Positions 51,141 through 57,777 of a stretch of 64,000 nt of DNA are shown here, piece after piece (position 1 is the stretch's first letter; every line of letters starts with the position of its first letter). The notes below the pieces were generated by a model. It was not told the origin of the DNA. It was given only the letters and a program-made list of their open reading frames with translations, and searched no databases. Position numbers and translations under genes: made by a program. Origin of the DNA: Anaerolineae bacterium (GTDB lineage Bacteria > Chloroflexota > Anaerolineae > B4-G1 > SLSP01); NCBI GenBank assembly GCA_026645815.1, contig JAPKMR010000010.1, forward strand, positions 35,637 to 99,636, in the 5' to 3' direction.

Positions 51141-52118
51141 TTACTTGAAATCCTCGAGCATCTTGATGAAGCGTTCCAGCGACCATGTCCCATGCACACG
51201 CAGGCGAGGCCAGGTGTAACGGTTATCCAGGCGTTGCGTAACGCCCCACTCGGTAGTCACCCCGCCCCAATAGCCGGCAGATTCCACGACTTTGAGCACC
51301 TGGTCATCGTAACGCCCTGAGGGGTAACAGAAGAACAACGCCGGTTGCGCCGTATGCGCTTCTACCGCCTCCTTGATTCCCAGAATCTGGTAGACGAGGA
51401 AATCCACATCGCGATTCCGCAAATCATAGTGGTCGCGTCCATGAGCCTGAATAGACATGCCGGCTTCGGCCATCTCCCGCATCTGCGCCCAGGTCATATA
51501 TGCCGGCGCCTCAAAATGCGCCGGCGTCGCAAGCACAAAGAACTCGCCAACGAAGCCATATTGTTGCAGCAACGGGAATGCGTGGGTGTAAGCATCCAGG
51601 TAACCATCGTCGAACGTGAGAACAATAGGGTTCTCCGGCAGTGGCTTACCGGTGCTCAGAGTTTCGATAAGGTCGCGCAGGAATACAGTGTGATACCCCT
51701 GCTGCTGCAAGTATTGCAGTTGCGCCTCAAAAAGCGCCGGTTCTACCGTCAACCCCCGGCGGATGCTATCCGCATCAGGAGGGAGCTCCGAAACGTAGTG
51801 GTACATCAGAATCGGTACCTGCAATGCTTCCGGCGGCGGCGGATAGGTTGGCGTAGGCGAGGGGGTAATTGTAGGAGTGGATGTAGGTTTAGGTGTAGGT
51901 GTGATGGTGGGTGTGGGCGTCTGAGTAGGAGTCGGCGTAGCCGTCGGCGTAGCCGTGGGTGTAGCTGTGGCTGTGGGCGTCGCCGTCGGTGTGGATGTAA
52001 GTGTGGCCGTAGGCGTCGGCGTATAGAAAGCCTCGGTGAGACTTGGCACAGTTGCAGGCAAAATAATGAACAGGATCACCAAGGGAGCGATCCAGAATAA
52101 CCATTTGAAACGCCTCAT
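51141..52118 (-). CDS. Exported polysaccharide deacetylase with Thr/Pro linker
   Basis: A 325-residue cell-surface enzyme. A signal anchor (residues ~6-30) is followed by a ~70-residue Thr/Pro repeat linker and a NodB domain. Catalytic motif 1 is 'LTFDDGYLD' near residue 175, and motif 2 HxxxxH-like is 'IQAHGRDHYDL' near 233 (H-x3-H/D). 'FFCYPSGRYDD' near 271 is motif 3. The metal triad therefore appears intact. It removes acetyl groups from chitin-like, peptidoglycan or exopolysaccharide substrates. The ATG overlaps the Nudix stop by 4 bp. The surface linker parallels the GH99-like protein at 1.6 kb. Confidence 0.87.
   Translation of the reverse strand: MRRFKWLFWIAPLVILFIILPATVPSLTEAFYTPTPTATLTSTPTATPTATATPTATPTATPTPTQTPTPTITPTPKPTSTPTITPSPTPTYPPPPEALQVPILMYHYVSELPPDADSIRRGLTVEPALFEAQLQYLQQQGYHTVFLRDLIETLSTGKPLPENPIVLTFDDGYLDAYTHAFPLLQQYGFVGEFFVLATPAHFEAPAYMTWAQMREMAEAGMSIQAHGRDHYDLRNRDVDFLVYQILGIKEAVEAHTAQPALFFCYPSGRYDDQVLKVVESAGYWGGVTTEWGVTQRLDNRYTWPRLRVHGTWSLERFIKMLEDFK
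51835..52030. repeat. Low-complexity Thr/Pro-coding repeat
   Basis: Irregular tandem GGTGTNGG/GTCGGCGTAGC units encode a PT-rich linker in the deacetylase. Similar but less regular sequence lies at 2550-2750 in the GH99-like gene. Such tracts vary in length between strains. Confidence 0.7.
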
Positions 52119-52672
52119 GTGCTACCCATCCGCAACTGCTGCAAGCGAGCCAATGCAGTCTCTGTCGCTCGGAAAGCTAAGGACGGAAGCGCATTCAAAG
52201 GAAAAAAAGCAACTTCGGCAGCATCGTCAGCAGGCGCCAGGATGCCACCACTGATGAACCCGCGATAAACGAGCACAATATCGGCGCCATGCGCATGTTC
52301 ACGGCCATAGACGGCAGTGAATAACTCCGGTTGCTCGAAGGTAAGTCCCGTCTCCTCCTGGCATTCACGGATAGCAGCCTCTGGCGGCGATTCATCCTCA
52401 TCCACAAAACCAGCAGGCAAACTCCAATACCCTTGCTTGGGATTCCAGGCGCGACGCACCAGCAGCACGCGCCCGGCAGTGTCTTCCACCAATACCGCCG
52501 CGGCAACCTTATGCTCGCGGAAAACTACCAGTCCACAGGAGAGACAAACCCGCCGCACCCGTCCAAAGGCAAGGGCATCTTCCAGACCGTGCCCGCAGCG
52601 AGGGCAGAAATTCAATTCCAGCGTCTGAGATGCCTTATGTGGTTCAACTGTTGGCAGGTTATGTGTTTGCAT
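52115..52672 (-). CDS. Nudix hydrolase with N-terminal zinc ribbon
   Basis: A 185-residue NUDIX pyrophosphohydrolase. A zinc ribbon with two CxxC pairs, 'FCPRCGHGL' and 'VCLSCGLVVF', precedes the Nudix fold, an arrangement known from NADH pyrophosphatase-like proteins. The Nudix box starts at 'GFVDEDESPPEAAIREC' and continues 'QEETGL', matching G-x5-E-x7-REUxEExGU. The substrate (NAD(P)H, sugar nucleotides or oxidised nucleotides) is uncertain. An in-frame ATG at 52693 would add 7 residues; neither start has a clear Shine-Dalgarno. Its stop overlaps the deacetylase start. Confidence 0.85.
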   Translation of the reverse strand: MQTHNLPTVEPHKASQTLELNFCPRCGHGLEDALAFGRVRRVCLSCGLVVFREHKVAAAVLVEDTAGRVLLVRRAWNPKQGYWSLPAGFVDEDESPPEAAIRECQEETGLTFEQPELFTAVYGREHAHGADIVLVYRGFISGGILAPADDAAEVAFFPLNALPSLAFRATETALARLQQLRMGST

Positions 52673-52719
52673 GGCGAAATTATCGTACCGCATTCAGGGG
52701 ATGTGTCAAGACTTCAAAA

Positions 52720-52768
52720 ATCATCGTTTTTCGCAGCATGGCTTTGCCGCGCCGCGAAAAACGATGAT
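52720..52768 (-). terminator. Hairpin terminator after the anti-sigma gene, of the shared family
   Basis: A 15-bp perfect outer stem (ATCATCGTTTTTCGC and complement) with a GGC-TT-TGCC-rich centre, 8 nt past the anti-sigma stop on the minus strand and followed by TTTTTGAAG. It looks like a working intrinsic terminator and shares the core design of the hairpins at 1376 and 4364. Confidence 0.65.
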
Positions 52769-52775
52769 CTTTCTC

Positions 52776-53732
52776 TCACCGGCGGTGAGAAAGTCGCCAG
52801 GTGAAATAACCCAATCCAAGCGTGCCCACTCCCAACAGAACCGTCGCCCAGAGGGGAATCAAAGGCTCTGAGGGCGTGAGGGTATCCGCCACCTCAGGCA
52901 TGGTTGTGGCAACGGGCGCGGCCTCAGGTTCTGTCTCAGCCCCCAGAAGCACTATTTCAGGCACTTCTATCTCGGAGATCAAGGCGGTCGCTGTCAACAT
53001 TTCAACCGACTTCATAGCTGCTACAGGAGCCGTATTAACGCAGTTTTCAGGGTCATCCACCGTACACAATTCCGGCGGCGCATCGCCCTCGGGAGCACCG
53101 ATGGCAAAAGCCTGTTCGGTTTCCGGACCACCCCCCATGCCACCTTCTTCCAACGCCCCGCCGGCATAGTCCTCTTCAAAGCCTCCGCCGAGTCCATAAA
53201 CCGCCTCATCATCCGCATTCGCTGGCGGCGCCGGAACTGGAGCCGCCCGGCTCATCGCTTCATCCTCCCCCTCCGGCAGGACGGAGTCAGCAGCTACCGG
53301 GGCTTCTTGAAGCAATGCCGGTTCCGTCTGCGCCTCCTCGACAACCAGCTCCATCTGGCGTTGCGCCATATCCGTTGCGCGTGCCATGGGCAGAAGACCG
53401 GGGTTGAGGTTCAGGCCCACGGCGAGCACAAAGACAGCAGCGCTCACAACCGTTGCCAGGCGCATCAGCCATACGGGAAGCAGGCTGCGGCGAGGCTGTG
53501 CGGGCGTAGCCGTAAGGGGCGCAGCGACCATCGCGGGGGTTAGCAAATAGTTGCGAGGCGGTTCACGCTGGGGCAGGTTCTGCACCAGCGTTACTGTCTG
53601 CCGCAACAATGCCAGGCGCTGTTGCAATTCAACATCGCGTGCCAGATCGGCTTCGAATTCGCGCTGCATCGCCAGAGGCAGCTGCTGATCCAGATAAGCC
53701 GAAAGATATTCCTCAGTCCAAACCGTTCCCAT
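52776..53732 (-). CDS. Anti-sigma factor, two-helix membrane protein
   Basis: A 318-residue protein encoded 16 bp after the ECF sigma gene. The N-terminal ~60 residues are the sigma-binding part ('TEEYLSAYLDQQLPLAMQREFEADL'; core LSAYLDQQLP). A membrane helix lies near residues 86-108, then ~180 residues of acidic, Ala/Pro-rich extracytoplasmic sequence, and a second helix at 290-310 before a basic 'RLSHRR' end. The zinc-binding HxxxCxxC of ZAS anti-sigmas is not present. The rseP-type protease at the window start could be its processing enzyme, but the two loci are 50 kb apart. AGGAG-type Shine-Dalgarno GGGAGG present. Confidence 0.8.
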   Translation of the reverse strand: MGTVWTEEYLSAYLDQQLPLAMQREFEADLARDVELQQRLALLRQTVTLVQNLPQREPPRNYLLTPAMVAAPLTATPAQPRRSLLPVWLMRLATVVSAAVFVLAVGLNLNPGLLPMARATDMAQRQMELVVEEAQTEPALLQEAPVAADSVLPEGEDEAMSRAAPVPAPPANADDEAVYGLGGGFEEDYAGGALEEGGMGGGPETEQAFAIGAPEGDAPPELCTVDDPENCVNTAPVAAMKSVEMLTATALISEIEVPEIVLLGAETEPEAAPVATTMPEVADTLTPSEPLIPLWATVLLGVGTLGLGYFTWRLSHRR

Positions 53733-53748
53733 CAGTTATCGCCTCCCA

Positions 53749-54369
53749 CTATACCCTGCTATCCAGACGATAACGGCCCGGTAAAAGTTCCCGGCGCTCC
53801 AGTAACAAATCACGCATTTTACCACGCGCGCGCGCCAGACGCGATTTGACCGTACCCAATTGAATCTGCATCGTCTCGGCTACTTCTTCATACGATAGAC
53901 CGAGGCGGTCCACTAAAACCAACACGGTGCGTTGCTCCTCAGGCAACAAAGTCATGGCGTCTTCTAGCACCTCGCGAAGTTCACCGCGCTCAATAAATTC
54001 TTCGGGTAGCTCCGCTTCATCGCGCAGATGCGGGTTAGCTTCTTCATCCACATCTCCAAAATCCTCCCAAGAAACGCTGGGACGGCGTTTGGTGTAGCGC
54101 ATAGCATCGTAACAAGCGTTGGTGACGATGCGCAACAGCCACGCGCGGAACGAACCGCCGCGGAACTGTGCCATGCTGCGATATGCAGAAATAAAGGCCT
54201 CCTGCGTCGCATCATCCGCCGACGCGGGGTCTTGTAACAAATGATACGCCAGGTTATAGACCTGGGTTTGATAGTGCAGAATCAGTGCATTGAACGCATC
54301 CAGGTTGCCACGCTGCGCTGCGCGCACAAGCGCTGCCTCATCCCAGGATGTTGTATCAGGCGTACCCAT
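53749..54369 (-). CDS. ECF sigma factor (sigma-70 family)
   Basis: A 206-residue extracytoplasmic-function sigma factor. Region 2 is 'LILHYQTQVYNLAYHLLQDPASADDATQEAFISAYRSMAQFRG' (core DPASADDATQEAF, 'SFRAWLLRIVTNACYD'). Region 4 is 'LPEEQRTVLVLVDRLGLSYEEVAETMQIQLGTVKSRLARAR' (core GLSYEEVAETMQIQLGTVKSRL). A ~30-residue acidic linker lies between them. GGAG precedes the ATG by 5 nt. Cotranscribed with its anti-sigma, and therefore probably an envelope-stress switch; the regulon cannot be read here. Confidence 0.92.
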   Translation of the reverse strand: MGTPDTTSWDEAALVRAAQRGNLDAFNALILHYQTQVYNLAYHLLQDPASADDATQEAFISAYRSMAQFRGGSFRAWLLRIVTNACYDAMRYTKRRPSVSWEDFGDVDEEANPHLRDEAELPEEFIERGELREVLEDAMTLLPEEQRTVLVLVDRLGLSYEEVAETMQIQLGTVKSRLARARGKMRDLLLERRELLPGRYRLDSRV

Positions 54370-54422
54370 AGACGCTCCAAGTACAGATCAGATTCAACGG
54401 AAACCGCTACAAGACTAAGCGC

Positions 54423-54450
54423 TTGACGGAATTCAAATTCCGGTTATACT
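54423..54450 (+). promoter_or_regulatory. Promoter of tRNA-Leu
   Basis: TTGACG (54423-54428), a 16-bp spacer and TATACT (54445-54450), ending 9 bp before the tRNA. Confidence 0.75.
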
Positions 54451-54459
54451 CAAAGTTGC

Positions 54460-54542
54460 GCCGGAGTGGCGGAATCGGCAGACGCAAACGACTCAAACTC
54501 GTTCGGGTAATCCCCGTGTGGGTTCGACTCCCACCTCCGGCA
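54460..54542 (+). tRNA. tRNA-Leu (anticodon CAA)
   Basis: An 83-nt class II tRNA. The acceptor GCCGGAG pairs with CTCCGGC. The anticodon loop CTCAAAC has CAA at 34-36, a long variable arm follows, and the T-arm is GTGGG-TTCGACT-CCCAC. The discriminator is A and CCA is not encoded. Confidence 0.95.
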
Positions 54543-54553
54543 TTATAACCGAA

Positions 54554-54587
54554 AAAGAGGATGGATACAAGTCCATCCTCTTTTTTT
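54554..54587 (+). terminator. Intrinsic terminator after tRNA-Leu
   Basis: AAAGAGGATGGA and its complement, a 6-nt loop and a run of seven T, 11 nt after the tRNA end. The stem could also serve the convergent HAD gene on the minus strand. Confidence 0.85.
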
Positions 54588-54620
54588 GTGCTTCTTAGAG
54601 CCACAGAGCCTGATTTTCTT

Positions 54621-55271
54621 TCAAAATTGCTTATTCAACAGCTGCCATAGCGGCGGTTCTGCTTCAAGGACTGTTCCAACGGCAAAATCAACGCCGTCAC
54701 CCGGCGCCTGACCAGACCGCACAAGGATGGTGCGCATCCCAAATTGCTGTGCTGTACGCAGGTTAGGCGCCTGGTCATCGAGTAACACGCAGCCTGCGCC
54801 ATCAACCTGCAGCAATTGTAGCAGCTGGGTATAGGCTTCAGGGCGCGGCTTTGCCAGATAACCCACATCCCGCACATCCACGATGCGCTCGAAATGTTCA
54901 CGAACTTCCAGGCGTGTCAGGATGCGCTCTGCCCAGCCGGCAATAGCATTGGTAAAGATAACTTTGCCCACCGGCAACCGGGCAAGCATTGCGGCAAGTT
55001 CGGGGTCGGGGTTCAGGTATCTTGTCACATCCACGCGATGTACATCTTCCAGATAGTCTTCCACATCAGCACCAGGGTGGTGGCGCAACAAGCCCGCCAT
55101 CGTGGTGCCGTACCGGTGGTGATACTCGCGGCGTAGAACCTGTGCAGTCTCAAGCGGAATATCGAGTGCCTGTACTAACCAGGACTCGATGCGTTGTCGC
55201 ACCTCACCAAAGAGGCCCGAAGCATTCGTGTAAAGCGTGTCATCAAGATCAAACAACAAGTACCGAATCAT
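54621..55271 (-). CDS. HAD-superfamily phosphatase (pyrimidine 5'-nucleotidase-like)
   Basis: A 216-residue HAD hydrolase. Motif I is 'LLFDLDDTLYTN' with the nucleophile D8 and acid/base D10 (DxD). Motif II lies in 'VIFTNAIAG', motif III in 'YLAKPRPEAY', and motif IV in 'VLLDDQAPNLRTAQQFGM'. The cap is helical and short. The overall layout ('EYHHRYGTTMAGLL') resembles the SDT1/PPHN-type pyrimidine 5'-nucleotidases. GGAAAATC precedes the ATG. The gene is monocistronic in appearance, convergent with tRNA-Leu. Confidence 0.86.
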   Translation of the reverse strand: MIRYLLFDLDDTLYTNASGLFGEVRQRIESWLVQALDIPLETAQVLRREYHHRYGTTMAGLLRHHPGADVEDYLEDVHRVDVTRYLNPDPELAAMLARLPVGKVIFTNAIAGWAERILTRLEVREHFERIVDVRDVGYLAKPRPEAYTQLLQLLQVDGAGCVLLDDQAPNLRTAQQFGMRTILVRSGQAPGDGVDFAVGTVLEAEPPLWQLLNKQF

Positions 55272-55327
55272 GATTTTCCAATTCCAAAGTGTGAGATTTG
55301 TGATTTAGCGTTACCGGACCAGGAGCA

Positions 55328-56842
55328 TCACAGCCCAAGGTCCTTCCACAGTGCAGTGACGCGGGCGACCACCTCTGGACTCATCCGCGCGACCTGGGGC
55401 CATTGACGCTCGTAGCCTTCTTCGCGCCATTTGGCTGTGGCATCAATACCGATTTTGCCGCCGAAAGCGGGCTGATATGAAGCGTGGTCAAGTTGGTCCA
55501 CCGGTCCAGGAGCAATGATAACATCCCGCGACCAATCCACATTTCCCAGCGCCTGCCAGGCAGCCTCCATGGGGTTCTGTACATCTACCCAACCATCCAC
55601 CACGACCACCGCCTTTGCCAGGCTGAGCAAAGCCAGGCCCCATAAGCCGTGCAAGACCTTGCGGGCATGTCCCGGGTAGCGCTTGTTGATGCTCACCAGG
55701 ATCAGATTGTGGAAAACCCCCGGCGCAGGCATGGAGAAGTCTACCACTTCGGGCAAGAAGAGCCGCAGAAGGGGCAAAAACAAACGCTCAGTCGCCTTTC
55801 CCATCCAATAATCCTCCATGGGAGGGACACCCACAACCGTAGCAGGATAGATGGGCGTGCGCCGTTGGGTGATAGCGGTGACGTGGAACGCGGGGAAATG
55901 CTCCACCGGCGTATAGTAACCGGTGTGATCGCCAAACGGGCCTTCTGGACGCTGATCAGCAGGGTCCACATACCCTTCAATGACGATATCGGCGCCAGCA
56001 GGGACCGTAAGTGGTTGGGAGACACACCGTACAAATTCCACGGGCTTGCCCCTGAGCCAACCGGCTAACAGGTACTCGTCAATATCGGGCGGCAAAGGCG
56101 CCGAAGCAGCCCAGATACACGCGGGGTCACCGCCCAAGACGACGGCGGCGGGAATTCGAGACTTCAAGTTTGGGCTTTGAGATTCTGAAGCGCCTCCCGG
56201 TTGAACGCCCGTGGCTGCGAGCTCGCGTGCCACACGCTCGTGCTCTGCACCGCCCTTATGCCGCTGCCAGTGAACCAAAAGCGTGCGCGCATCTACCTTC
56301 TGCAGACGATACATGCCCACATTGCGCACGCCAGTATCCGGATGGCGGGTAATCACTTGCGGCAGGGTGATGAAGGGACCGCCATCCTGGGGCCAACAGG
56401 TCAAAATGGGCAGGGCATCCAGGGATGGGGATGCCGTTTCGACAATCTCCTGACAGGGTGCGCGTTTCACCAGCTTGGGTTTGAAGCCCGCAGCGCGCAA
56501 AGCGCTCGCCAGAGATAGCCCTCTTCCGAGCAATGCGCCGGCATTCTGTGGCAAACGTAAATCTATGAGTTGCGCGAGGTTGCGGTTGAGCGACTCGAGC
56601 TCCTCCACGTGCAAGGCCCATGCCATGCGCTGTGCGCTACCAAAAGCGTTGATGAGTACCGGCATCTTGTAGCCGGTGACGTTTTCAAAGAGCAATGCCG
56701 TGTTTTGAGCCGCCGGTCCTTTGCTCACGCGGTCCACAATCTCGGTGATTTCCAGCTCCGCAGAGACCGGTAGCTTCACCCGAACCAGATTTCCGCGCGC
56801 TTCCAAGAAGGCAACGAAATCATGAAGAGTCTCGTGGTGCAT
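55328..56842 (-). CDS. UbiD-family decarboxylase
   Basis: A 504-residue prenylated-FMN-dependent (de)carboxylase. Typical blocks are 'MHHETLHDFVAFLEARGNLVRV' (core DFVAFLEARGNLVRV), 'NVGMYRLQKVDARTLLVHWQRHKGGAEH' near 170 (core VGMYRLQ and HWQRHKGG), and 'EGPFGDHTGYYTPVEHFPAFHV' near 300 (core EGPFGDHTGYY), which includes the catalytic glutamate. Family members act in menaquinone or ubiquinone synthesis and aromatic acid metabolism; which applies is unclear. No ubiX partner is adjacent. An insertion of ~15 residues ('SESQSPNLKSRIP') interrupts the normal sequence near 207 and is encoded by repeat-like AT-rich DNA. The start lies 7 bp after the DegV stop. Confidence 0.87.
   Translation of the reverse strand: MHHETLHDFVAFLEARGNLVRVKLPVSAELEITEIVDRVSKGPAAQNTALLFENVTGYKMPVLINAFGSAQRMAWALHVEELESLNRNLAQLIDLRLPQNAGALLGRGLSLASALRAAGFKPKLVKRAPCQEIVETASPSLDALPILTCWPQDGGPFITLPQVITRHPDTGVRNVGMYRLQKVDARTLLVHWQRHKGGAEHERVARELAATGVQPGGASESQSPNLKSRIPAAVVLGGDPACIWAASAPLPPDIDEYLLAGWLRGKPVEFVRCVSQPLTVPAGADIVIEGYVDPADQRPEGPFGDHTGYYTPVEHFPAFHVTAITQRRTPIYPATVVGVPPMEDYWMGKATERLFLPLLRLFLPEVVDFSMPAPGVFHNLILVSINKRYPGHARKVLHGLWGLALLSLAKAVVVVDGWVDVQNPMEAAWQALGNVDWSRDVIIAPGPVDQLDHASYQPAFGGKIGIDATAKWREEGYERQWPQVARMSPEVVARVTALWKDLGL
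56151..56190. repeat. AT-rich repeat-like insert within ubiD
   Basis: On the minus strand the stretch reads GAATCTCAAAGCCCAAACTTG followed by AAGTCTCGAATTC, a phased 'aaTCTCaAA' pattern unlike the GC-rich flanks, adding about 13 in-frame codons. Related stretches occur at 55272-55307 (non-coding) and 43611-43635 (in wecB). Confidence 0.5.
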
Positions 56843-56849
56843 GGCGGCG

Positions 56850-57713
56850 TTACGGTATCTCCGGCAGGTCAGCGAGGGCAGCATAGGCTACTCCGACCAT
56901 AGTGGGACCCGTATGTGCGCCCATCATCGGCGTCATCGGACAACCGGGCATCCAGGTACAGTCGTAGAGCGGCTCAATCAGTGCGCGCAGCTGTTCCACA
57001 GCGTCGGGGTTGGCTGCGTGTCCCAATTGAACGCGCAGTGCTGTTCCAGCAGGATGCCGCTTGAGCATTTGTTTGGTCAGCCCTTCGAGCGCCCCTTTGA
57101 AGGTGCGTGCCATACCGCGTTGTTCGTAGACCCCGTCGGTTTTGGAAACGCCGATGATCGGTCGAAGGTGCAGCGCTGAAGCGATGAGGCCCTTCATATG
57201 GCTGATACGCCCACCGTGGATCAGATATTGCAGGTCGTCCAGGGTGTAAACACTGTCGCTAGCAGCGCCGATGGCATGAATCATAGCGACGATGCGCGCC
57301 ACAGGCCAATTCGCCTGTACGGCGCGAGCTGCTGCCGTCACCATCCAGCCCAGCACCGCTGAAAGTGTCCGTGTATCCACCAAAGTAATATTCGCTTCGG
57401 GCACCATCTCACGGGCGGCAGTCGCCACATTCAAAGGGGCACTCAGCCCAGAGGACATATGGATTGAAAGGATATCAGGGTCGGTCTGCGCCAGGGCGCG
57501 ATAGACCTCGGCAAAATCGCCAGGTGAGGGAGCTGCGGTGACGGGCAATTTGCCGGTCTCCTCCAAGATACGATAGAGCATCGCGGGTTCCAAATCTTTC
57601 CCGCTGGTAAAGACCTGATCTCCTATGTTGATCTTATGCGGTACAATAATGATATTGTACGCTGCAATCAGCTCCTGCGGCAAATCCATTCCACTATCGG
57701 TTACAATACGCAT
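56850..57713 (-). CDS. DegV family fatty-acid-binding protein
   Basis: A 287-residue DegV protein (FakB-like), which binds an acyl chain and may present it to a fatty-acid kinase. The N-terminus 'RIVTDSGMDLPQELIAAYNI' is the DegV signature (TDSGMDLP). 'ILSIHMSSGLSAPLNVATAA' near 97 (core SIHMSSGLS) is the lipid-headgroup loop, and 'GRISHMKGLIASALHLRPIIGV' near 182 (core GRISHMKGLIASAL) is conserved. No fakA or degV paralog lies nearby. AAGGAAAACCG precedes the ATG. The ubiD-like gene follows with 7 bp spacing, so the two are probably one operon. Confidence 0.9.
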   Translation of the reverse strand: MRIVTDSGMDLPQELIAAYNIIIVPHKINIGDQVFTSGKDLEPAMLYRILEETGKLPVTAAPSPGDFAEVYRALAQTDPDILSIHMSSGLSAPLNVATAAREMVPEANITLVDTRTLSAVLGWMVTAAARAVQANWPVARIVAMIHAIGAASDSVYTLDDLQYLIHGGRISHMKGLIASALHLRPIIGVSKTDGVYEQRGMARTFKGALEGLTKQMLKRHPAGTALRVQLGHAANPDAVEQLRALIEPLYDCTWMPGCPMTPMMGAHTGPTMVGVAYAALADLPEIP

Positions 57714-57777
57714 CGGTTTTCCTTTCCTCTACCTATCGGATGGCCTCGGGCAGATAGCTGCCTGCAGCCACGACACA

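Noticed and set aside
51835..52030. CRISPR-like repetitive stretch
   Set aside because: The repeats are irregular, have no spacers of constant length, and encode a Thr/Pro linker in frame.
51345..52100. 251-codon frame opposite the polysaccharide deacetylase
   Set aside because: It is generated by the Thr/Pro linker repeats (Arg/Gly/Cys-rich on the other strand) and overlaps a clear NodB domain gene.
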